This document shows, one piece after another, positions 58,200 to 64,000 of a stretch of DNA of 64,000 nt (position 1 is its first letter; each line of letters opens with the position of its first letter). Made by a program: the position numbers and the translations under genes. The DNA is from Ruminococcus_C sp963590855 (lineage in GTDB: Bacteria > Bacillota > Clostridia > Oscillospirales > Ruminococcaceae). The stretch is taken from contig CAVAQT010000003.1 of assembly GCA_963590855.1 (NCBI GenBank), forward strand, positions 62,001 to 126,000. The letters are read 5' to 3'. A model generated the notes under the pieces. It had not been told where the DNA came from, searched no databases, and saw only the letters and a program-made list of their open reading frames with translations.

Positions 58200-58838
58200 A
58201 TGTTAAAGTATGGGATCTATGCAAAATCGGTAGAGCTCTTGTGTTTTCATTCGGCACTCGCAAAGCTTTCCGCGATCTATCCCGAAATGGATATGAAAAG
58301 CTACAAGAAAAAAGTAAAACACGAATACAAAAATATGCTCTTGCGAACGCCGGATATCGGCGGCAGTTCCTTAGAGATGAATCTGTATATTGCGGCATTT
58401 GTTTTTTCTTTGCACAAAGCAGCACCCGACAGGATCACGCCCGATGTGGTGAACGCAATGGTGACAGCTGTATTCGATTCCCCGATGATGATAACCGTAC
58501 ACAAAAATAAAAAATGCACCTTATTCACAGATAAGGTGCAGAATAAAAAGGTACAGGAAAGCATCGCAAGTCAAACGTCAAAATATACACTTGACTGGAA
58601 ATTCCACTATGAAAAAGGGGTCGATGAGTTCTATAATACCTACACAGAATGCGGTATCTGCAAGCTGGGCATCCGGGAAAACTGCTTTGAATTTGTCCCC
58701 TGCCTGTGCAATATGGACGAGCGGAATTACAGAAATGAGGGCGGACAGCTGCACCGCACCAAAACGCTGGCACAGGGAGATGACTGCTGCGATTTTCATG
58801 TTACGAGAATAAAATCCGGGAATGCTGACACTATATGA
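58200..58838 (+). CDS. L-2-amino-thiazoline-4-carboxylic acid hydrolase-like protein (second copy)
   Basis: A 212-residue cytosolic protein. ATG 58200 is preferred (AAGGATGG about 10 nt upstream); ATG 58188 is also possible. The C-terminal part matches the family: CGICKLGIRENCFEFVPCLC, N-M-D, then LHRTKTLAQGDDCCDF. The N-terminal ~120 residues are helical and differ from the copy at 50836-51495, so the two are distant paralogs. Four cysteines in the CGICK...CLC region could coordinate a metal. It converges on the gene at 58861 with only 22 bp between the stops. Substrate unknown. Confidence 0.75.
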   Translation: MLKYGIYAKSVELLCFHSALAKLSAIYPEMDMKSYKKKVKHEYKNMLLRTPDIGGSSLEMNLYIAAFVFSLHKAAPDRITPDVVNAMVTAVFDSPMMITVHKNKKCTLFTDKVQNKKVQESIASQTSKYTLDWKFHYEKGVDEFYNTYTECGICKLGIRENCFEFVPCLCNMDERNYRNEGGQLHRTKTLAQGDDCCDFHVTRIKSGNADTI

Positions 58839-58860
58839 GTTCACCGGCAGCTTCATGGCT

Positions 58861-59706
58861 TCAATGGAGCTTTCCTTCCACAAATTTGTCGTACTTTCTA
58901 AGAAGAAGCGCTTCCATATCACGCCAGTTGGAATAAAAGTACCCTGATTCCAGGCATCTGCCTTGCGGGTACGCATTTTCCGGCATCTGCACCGGCAGTT
59001 CGCCAAGATGGAAAAACGTATCCGGCATATTTCGCTTAGAGGTCATCGTCAGCCCCAGTTCGTAATCCCAGCGAAAATCGCCGATAGGTCTGCCGTGTGC
59101 ATCTTCTTTTTCATATCGTTTGGCAATTGGGATAAACGGATACGCTGACACGTCCCGGAGCAACGGGCTGTTTTCGTCCGGCGTATATCGTATCGTTATC
59201 ACAGGAATCATATGATGCGGATACCACGGAATTGCCCTGACTTTTTGGATTACGATCCAGTGATGGTAGAGAGTGTGTTCCTGAAACGCTGCTGCGCCAA
59301 CTTGAAAAGCAAACACATCGCCGATCTCCCACGGGCAAATATAACGGCGTTCTTTGGGGATGCGCTTTTCCGGAGGCTGCGGCTGCATGAGCTTTTCCTT
59401 TAACCTGGTGAGGGAGCTTCTTGAAATCGGGAATGTCTCTTCCGCACCGTCACAGCATCTTTCCAGGCAATGTAACGCATGCGCTTTTACCTCTGGCAGC
59501 AAGCGTCCCATTTCCCACTGTGTATCTGCCAACGCAGCCCAAAAGCAAATGCAGTCGTCCGCATCTTCCAGATAGTCTGTGCATTGCGCCATTACCAGAT
59601 CTGTCGCTTCCTGGTTACGCTTGCCGTCTTTTAGCGCACGCAGATAAATTTCCCTGACATCGTCAGAGACATCGTTTTGATACAGTCCAGTTCCCCAATA
59701 TCCCAT
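58861..59706 (-). CDS. Unknown protein with MGYWGTG N-terminus (DUF4259-like)
   Basis: A 281-residue soluble protein. ATG 59706 is chosen because GGAGGTTGAC precedes it; the frame is open 96 codons further upstream through the palindromic element, which is not credible coding. The N-terminal ~100 residues (MGYWGTGLYQNDVSDDVREI, EATDLVMAQCTDYLEDADD) match the pattern of a widespread family of unknown function often labelled DUF4259. The C-terminal part (CPWEIGDVFAFQVGAAAF, YHHWIVIQKVRAIPW) is a beta-rich domain. No catalytic motif recognised. Confidence 0.78.
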   Translation of the reverse strand: MGYWGTGLYQNDVSDDVREIYLRALKDGKRNQEATDLVMAQCTDYLEDADDCICFWAALADTQWEMGRLLPEVKAHALHCLERCCDGAEETFPISRSSLTRLKEKLMQPQPPEKRIPKERRYICPWEIGDVFAFQVGAAAFQEHTLYHHWIVIQKVRAIPWYPHHMIPVITIRYTPDENSPLLRDVSAYPFIPIAKRYEKEDAHGRPIGDFRWDYELGLTMTSKRNMPDTFFHLGELPVQMPENAYPQGRCLESGYFYSNWRDMEALLLRKYDKFVEGKLH

Positions 59707-59828
59707 GTCAACCTCCTGGGTTTTGTGATCGGAAGCATCGCGAATAAATGTTTCCGCACACATATCACACATATTTGTACTTATTGTAACATAATTTGAC
59801 AGATAATGCAATATGCGATCTCCGTCTA

Positions 59829-59983
59829 AGAACTTGTCTTTACAAGAAATCAGTGTGGATCTTCCAGCATGATTTTGTTGCAGACAAGGCAAAAATACGC
59901 AGTCGCCCGGCAAGTGTTTTTCATGCAGTATGCAGCAAAATTTGCCGAAAAGACACTTGTATCCGCTTGTAAAGACAGGTTCT
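59829..59983. mobile_element. MITE-like palindromic element
   Basis: Terminal inverted repeats AGAACTTGTCTTTACAAG (59829-59846) and its complement at 59966-59983 match at 17 of 18 positions. The ~120-nt interior also pairs with itself (GCATGATTTTGTTGCA-like with TGCAGCAAAAT-like; GGCAAGTGTTTTTC with GAAAAGACACTTG). No coding capacity. It has the form of a non-autonomous transposable element. I cannot define a target duplication with confidence. Confidence 0.6.
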
Positions 59984-59992
59984 AAATATCCC

Positions 59993-60028
59993 AAAAACGA
60001 GGAGCAGGTTTTTACGCCTGCTCCTCGT
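59993..60028 (-). terminator. Terminator of the LPQTG-sortase operon
   Basis: A 12-bp perfect stem (ACGAGGAGCAGG with CCTGCTCCTCGT) and an 8-nt loop, followed by TTTTTGGG on the minus strand, 40 nt after the sortase stop. Confidence 0.85.
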
Positions 60029-60067
60029 GCTGCTTGGTGAGAGTCTGTTCAATCGCTGAGAAAATTT

Positions 60068-60580
60068 CTAATCCTCCAACAGCCCCACCACAACCTGTCG
60101 CTGCGTTCCGTCATCGGTGCAGGTGATGATGGTGATCCTGTTATCGCCGAAATCGTTGAGTACCCAGACGGCATCCGGGTCAACGATCTTGCTTTCGGTC
60201 ACAGTATAGCGGTACACCTGCTTTTGCTTGTCGTACAGCGTGATCTCCATGCCGATCTCGACGTTTTTCAGATTGTTGAAATATTCCTTGTACAGTGTGC
60301 TGCTGTGTCCGGCAACGCAGTAATTGCCCTTGCCAAAATCGCCGCTGTCCTTGAAATGCCCTGCCGCCTTGGAAAGCGTCTCGTTGTCAGTCCCCTCTAA
60401 AATGGGGGCTTCGATGTTCAGGTCTGCAATTTCCACAACGGGATTATTCTCCAGCAAGATCTGCTTCTGATAGATGCGGTACACCTTTCGGATACCGAAA
60501 AATCCCAGGATGCTGACACCGATCAAAATCGCAGTCAGTCCCGACAGAAACAGCGCCCACTGCTTTTTGGTCTTACGCAT
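60068..60580 (-). CDS. Small sortase
   Basis: A 170-residue membrane-anchored transpeptidase that cleaves sorting signals and links the protein to peptidoglycan or to a pilin-like partner. One N-terminal membrane span (residues ~10-30) precedes the sortase barrel. Catalytic residues are visible: His92 (VAGHSST), Cys154 (IITCTDDG) and Arg161 (TQRQVVVG). It is shorter than class A/B enzymes and fits the compact class D or E groups. The ATG at 60580 overlaps the LPQTG gene stop (ATGCGTAA), so the two are coupled and the LPQTG protein is the likely substrate. An in-frame start at 60601 lies inside the upstream gene. Confidence 0.9.
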   Translation of the reverse strand: MRKTKKQWALFLSGLTAILIGVSILGFFGIRKVYRIYQKQILLENNPVVEIADLNIEAPILEGTDNETLSKAAGHFKDSGDFGKGNYCVAGHSSTLYKEYFNNLKNVEIGMEITLYDKQKQVYRYTVTESKIVDPDAVWVLNDFGDNRITIITCTDDGTQRQVVVGLLED

Positions 60581-63500
60581 CTTCTTTACGCTTGAGAACA
60601 CCAGATGCCTTTACCGCACCGAATCCGAATGCCATAAACAATACTGCACCTGCGCACAGGAACCAGTTTGTCATGGCGTTGTTTCCGGTCTGGGGCAGGT
60701 TGACTTCTGCGTTGGAAGCATTCGTGCCAGTACCGGTTTTGGGGTCAACGGTGTAAACATCCAGTACGTTTCCGTTTTCGTCAGTCAATGTGATCTCGCA
60801 TGCTTCCTCCGAACGTGCAGTGATTTCTGCATTTGCCGGTGTGACGCCGGTTTTCTTCTGGTAGTCGTTGATCGCCCAGCTGCAAAGATCTTCGTCTGCA
60901 ATGTTCGTCACGTCTGTGGTAACAGATGTCGTGGTCAAGCTCGTTGCCGTGTCAGTTACCGTTGTGATCGTGGTCTGTGTTGCAGAAGTTTCTGTGCCGG
61001 ACTCTGCCGCAGAAGAAACGCTATTTGTGGTTGCGGAGGTTGTCTGAGAAGTGGCAGTTGTTCCGCCGGTAGTAACGCTCTCCTTGGTGGTGGCAGTCGT
61101 TCCGCCGGTGGCAGCGCTTGCCTTGGTGGTGGCAGTCGTTCCGCCGGTGGTAACGCTCTCCTTGGTGGTGGCTGTTGTTTCACTGGTGGCAGCGCTTGCC
61201 TTCGTGGTAGCTGTTGTTTCGCCGGTGGTAGCGCTTGCCTTGGTGGTAGCAGTTGTTCCGTCAGTGGTGACGCTTGCCTTGGTGGTAGCAGTTGTTCCGT
61301 CGGTGGCAGCGCTTGCCTTGGTGGTGGCTGTTGTTTTACTGGTGGCAGCGCTCTCCTTGGTGGTGGCTGTTGTTTCACTGGTGGTAGCGCTCTCCTTGGT
61401 GGTGGCTGTTGTTTCACTGGTGGTAGCACTTGCCTTGGTGGTGGCTGTTGTTTCACTGGTGGCAGCGCTTGCCTTGGTGGTGGCTGTCGTTTCACTGGTG
61501 GTAGCGCTCTCCTTGGTGGTGGCTGTTGTTTCACTGGTGGCAGCGCTCTCCTTCGTGGTAGCTGTTGTCTTGCTTGTCGTTGTGGTAGTGCTTGCCTTGG
61601 TGATAGAAGTTGTGGTGGTCGTAGTGGTCTGCGCATTTACAATGACAGTACCCTTTGCGCTGTGATAGTTCTCGCTGTCCTCCGGGGTAAACTCCCAGGT
61701 CAGGGTATTCTTTCCGGCAGCCAGCGCCTTGATCTCGCTGACGATCTTTACCGTGCCCTTGGTGCTGTTTTTGCTGAGGATCAGCTTCAACGCGCTCACC
61801 AGATCGCCCTCGGTGTGGGTGTCGCCGTCCACGGTCACTTCAACCGTCGGGTCAGCTTTGTCCACCAGGAACCGCAAGGTCAGGTCTGCGGTATTGCCGT
61901 TTTTCGCGGTCAATGTAAAGGTCACTTCCTTGCCGTCCGTGTAAACCTTTGTGGGTTTGCCGGAGAGCTTACTGCCGTCCAGCTGCATGCCGTCCAGCAT
62001 AGTGGAACCAGTTGCAACCTTGACGGAAACTTCGCCCACTGCATCGGCATTTTCCACATAATCCTGTAGGTCGATCTCGTCCATGTCCTGACCATAAACG
62101 CATTTGATCGGCGTAGTCGCTGTGGCAACCTGAACCAGAATCGGTTTCACCGTTGCCGACAGCTCCACTGCTTCAGCAGCTTCTGCATCTGTTTCGTCAG
62201 ACAGGAAGTACTTTTTGCAGTTCTCACAAGTCCAGTATTCCACGTTTCCGACCTCGGTGTAAGTCGCATCCTTGGCATTGGTTTTCACGAGAGAATGACG
62301 ATACTTTACTTTTTCAGACGCATCTCCGAATGCGTCACTGGTCAGCGTAGAGTCGCAGGCAACAGAGATTTCGGTCAGATTGGAACAATTCTGAAATGCA
62401 CTGTCTTCGACGCCAATAACGCTGCTCGGAATTGTAATGCTTTTCAAACTGCTACAATTATAAAATACTCCATGTCCCATATATTTTACGCCATCCGAAA
62501 TTGTTACATCAACTAATTTTTCACAACTATGAAATGCATAGTTTCCTATCTTAACAACACTACCAGGAATTATTATTTTTGTTAAATTGGTACAAAGGCC
62601 AAAAGTGAAATATCCTATACTTGTCACGCCGTCCGGAATTTCTATATTCGTTAAGTTCTTGCATTGATTAAATACATAAACACCTATACTTGTGACACCA
62701 TTTGGAATGGTTACGCTTGTTAAATTACTGCATTGAAAAAAAGCGTGGTCTCCTATACTTGTGACACCATCTTCAATCACAGCTTTTTTAATGCTGTCTT
62801 TGTTTTGGAATGAAGGACTTTCTCCTTCCTTATAATCTTTCATCGCTCCTTCGCCGCTGATGGTTAGTGTGCCGTTGGCGGTGAGTGTCCAGGTCAGACC
62901 GTCACTTTCCGTCCAGCTCTGATAGCTTAAAATCTTATCTTCATCTACACCAAGGTCATTGTTTGTCAGCGCAGAGCCGTCTTCAAGGTATACGGTCAGA
63001 TTGTCGCAGCCATAAAATGCATGATCTCCTATGCTAGTGACACTCTTTGGAATCATGATACTTGTCAATCGTCTGCAGCCGCAAAACGCATAATTTCCGA
63101 TGCTTGTAACACTCGTTGGAATCGTGATGCTGGTGATGTTAGTGCACAAATAAAACATCCTGTTTTTTATGCTTGTGACATCATCTGGGATCTTAATATC
63201 TCCCGAGCAGGCACTGACATCGATCAAGATTCCATTTACAACCACAAGTGGGTTATCTTTTTGTTTGGCTTTTAACCAAGCTGTTTCATAAAACGCATCA
63301 TCTCCGATGCTTGTGACACTCGTTGGAATTGTGATGCTGGTTAAGCCAGTGCAATTGGAAAACGCACAATTTCCAATGCTTGTAACACTACTTGGAATGT
63401 CGATGCTTGCCAAGTTGCTGCAATCCTTAAACGCATAATCTCCGATGCTTGTGATACCATTTTCAATCACAACTTCTTTTACGCTGTCACAGTTATTATA

Positions 63501-63761
63501 TGCAGGGCTATTACTAAAGTAATTCTTCATCGCCCCTTTGCCGCTGATGGTCATTGTGCCGTCGGCGGTGAGTGTCCAGGTCAGGACACCTTCTGTCCAT
63601 GTCTGCGATCCCGATTCTGTCCCTGTGCCTGTGTCCTCCGCACTTGCCTTGATTCCCCACGAGATGCTTTGCAGGGTGTCGCTCGGGAAATACAGCAGCG
63701 TCGCCGCCGCCATGACCACCGCCGACGAAAGGGCAGCCAGCCGCTTCCATTGTTTCTTCAT
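60573..63761 (-). CDS. LPQTG cell-wall protein with BspA-type leucine-rich repeats
   Basis: A 1,062-residue wall protein with AAAGGAGGC before the ATG and a signal peptide to about residue 42. Two LRR blocks follow, each introduced by WTLTADGTMTISGKGAMK or a near copy, with repeats of the form IPSSVTSIGNCAF. A VEYWTCENCKKYF segment (~515) and Ig-like domains (DPTVEVTVDGDTHTEGDLVS near 660) come next. Residues ~709-907 are the 13-residue-repeat stalk, then the NIADEDLCSWAINDYQKKTG domain, LPQTG (1022-1026), a hydrophobic helix and KRKEDA. The C-terminal half is nearly that of 45636-49664. It shares 8 nt with the sortase gene. BspA repeats often bind host proteins or polysaccharide; the ligand is unknown. 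Confidence 0.9.
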   Translation of the reverse strand: MKKQWKRLAALSSAVVMAAATLLYFPSDTLQSISWGIKASAEDTGTGTESGSQTWTEGVLTWTLTADGTMTISGKGAMKNYFSNSPAYNNCDSVKEVVIENGITSIGDYAFKDCSNLASIDIPSSVTSIGNCAFSNCTGLTSITIPTSVTSIGDDAFYETAWLKAKQKDNPLVVVNGILIDVSACSGDIKIPDDVTSIKNRMFYLCTNITSITIPTSVTSIGNYAFCGCRRLTSIMIPKSVTSIGDHAFYGCDNLTVYLEDGSALTNNDLGVDEDKILSYQSWTESDGLTWTLTANGTLTISGEGAMKDYKEGESPSFQNKDSIKKAVIEDGVTSIGDHAFFQCSNLTSVTIPNGVTSIGVYVFNQCKNLTNIEIPDGVTSIGYFTFGLCTNLTKIIIPGSVVKIGNYAFHSCEKLVDVTISDGVKYMGHGVFYNCSSLKSITIPSSVIGVEDSAFQNCSNLTEISVACDSTLTSDAFGDASEKVKYRHSLVKTNAKDATYTEVGNVEYWTCENCKKYFLSDETDAEAAEAVELSATVKPILVQVATATTPIKCVYGQDMDEIDLQDYVENADAVGEVSVKVATGSTMLDGMQLDGSKLSGKPTKVYTDGKEVTFTLTAKNGNTADLTLRFLVDKADPTVEVTVDGDTHTEGDLVSALKLILSKNSTKGTVKIVSEIKALAAGKNTLTWEFTPEDSENYHSAKGTVIVNAQTTTTTTTSITKASTTTTTSKTTATTKESAATSETTATTKESATTSETTATTKASAATSETTATTKASATTSETTATTKESATTSETTATTKESAATSKTTATTKASAATDGTTATTKASVTTDGTTATTKASATTGETTATTKASAATSETTATTKESVTTGGTTATTKASAATGGTTATTKESVTTGGTTATSQTTSATTNSVSSAAESGTETSATQTTITTVTDTATSLTTTSVTTDVTNIADEDLCSWAINDYQKKTGVTPANAEITARSEEACEITLTDENGNVLDVYTVDPKTGTGTNASNAEVNLPQTGNNAMTNWFLCAGAVLFMAFGFGAVKASGVLKRKEDA
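61045..61575 (-). repeat. 39-bp tandem repeats in the BspA LPQTG gene
   Basis: About 13 copies of a 39-bp unit encoding ETTATTKESATTS-like sequence, more diverged between copies (E/A/K/G and T/A/V changes) than the array at 46141-46680 but with the same period and core TTATTK. Confidence 0.92.
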
Positions 63762-63810
63762 AATATGCCTCCTTTATGTTTCGGGTATGTCATACATTTT
63801 CAACATCTTT

Positions 63811-63840
63811 ATTATACCATATACACGCGTATCTTGTCAA
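63811..63840 (-). promoter_or_regulatory. Promoter of the LPQTG-sortase operon
   Basis: On the minus strand TTGACA (63840-63835) and TATAAT (63816-63811), 18-nt spacer. Confidence 0.78.
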
Positions 63841-63849
63841 TCAATAATC

Positions 63850-63999
63850 TTATATTTGTGCTTGATTTTTTAAAGTTGGCATAAGAGAAAAATTGCATAT
63901 AAACTTGCGACATTCCACACATTGCAGTGCGTCCTCATATTGATGCAAGCCCATAACGCCCAGTGTCTGCAAAATTCCAACTAGCTTTCTGGCATTCTT
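63850..63999 (-). CDS. Possible 3' end of a gene entering from beyond the window
   Basis: The minus strand is open from the window edge for 49 codons to a TAA at 63850-63852. The peptide (LVGILQTLGVMGLHQYEDAL, then CVECRKFICNF) looks protein-like, but is too short to identify. No terminator separates it from the LPQTG-sortase promoter. Confidence 0.3.
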   Translation of the reverse strand, partial: KNARKLVGILQTLGVMGLHQYEDALQCVECRKFICNFSLMPTLKNQAQI

Positions 64000-64000
64000 C

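Noticed and set aside
59707..59994. 96-codon upstream extension of the MGYWGTG protein
   Set aside because: It runs through the palindromic element, and the ATG at 59706 has a strong GGAGGT.

Overview
The window looks like chromosomal DNA of a mid-GC gut or rumen Firmicute, most likely a Ruminococcus-type member of the Oscillospiraceae. The pointers are a type I dockerin on a secreted protein (42957-44459), BspA-type leucine-rich repeats, LPXTG-like surface proteins with Thr-rich stalks, strong AGGAGG ribosome sites, and many near-consensus sigma-A promoters with 17-nt spacers. The genus is an inference. Most genes lie on the minus strand.

Layout. 1-4.1 kb: a heterodimeric ABC exporter (one subunit cut by the window edge) with a TetR repressor whose own promoter carries a near-perfect operator. 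4.1-6.6 kb: a small protein, a fused ThrE-type Thr/Ser exporter with a leader hairpin, and tRNA-Leu(GAG), tRNA-Ser(GGA) and a second identical tRNA-Ser(GGA). 6.6-8.9 kb: a MerR regulator and a DXS-type enzyme behind a 19-bp-spacer promoter. 9.0-12.5 kb: a five-gene operon of ABC ATPase, ABC-2 permease, LytTR regulator, DUF3021-like membrane protein and a lipoprotein. 12.6-13.3 kb: a lone prepilin-like protein.

13.4-40.0 kb is dominated by one giant surface protein gene. It reads as a signal-peptide-bearing N-terminal part (37300-39972) and an 8005-codon remainder (13442-37459), separated by a single-base frameshift near 37470. Restoring one base gives exactly 8,843 codons plus stop. The protein has a very long N-terminal region, 16 SdrD-type calcium-binding B domains, a Ser/Thr stalk and a TPKTG anchor. 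Three consecutive B domains contain in-domain 6-residue Thr/Pro/Ala repeats.

40-45.5 kb: an MFS transporter with an SGNH esterase, the dockerin metalloprotease-like protein, and a NudC-type NADH pyrophosphatase. 45.6-64 kb: two LPQTG proteins (45636-49664 with GLUG-type repeats; 60573-63761 with BspA repeats). They share nearly the same C-terminal half and a 39-bp repeat stalk but have unrelated heads, and the second is translationally coupled to a small sortase. Between them lie a ZinT-like lipoprotein, an operon of alpha/beta hydrolase, membrane protein and thiazoline-carboxylate-hydrolase-like protein, a second such hydrolase-like protein, an AraC regulator, a lipoprotein, a cytoplasmic leucine-rich-repeat protein and several unknowns.

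The most interesting features are the giant split adhesin with in-domain repeats, the head-swapped LPQTG paralogs, a GTTAG-N6-CTAA(C/T) motif at three separate promoters, and a short palindromic MITE-like element at 59829-59983. All calls come from reading the sequence; no database searches were possible.
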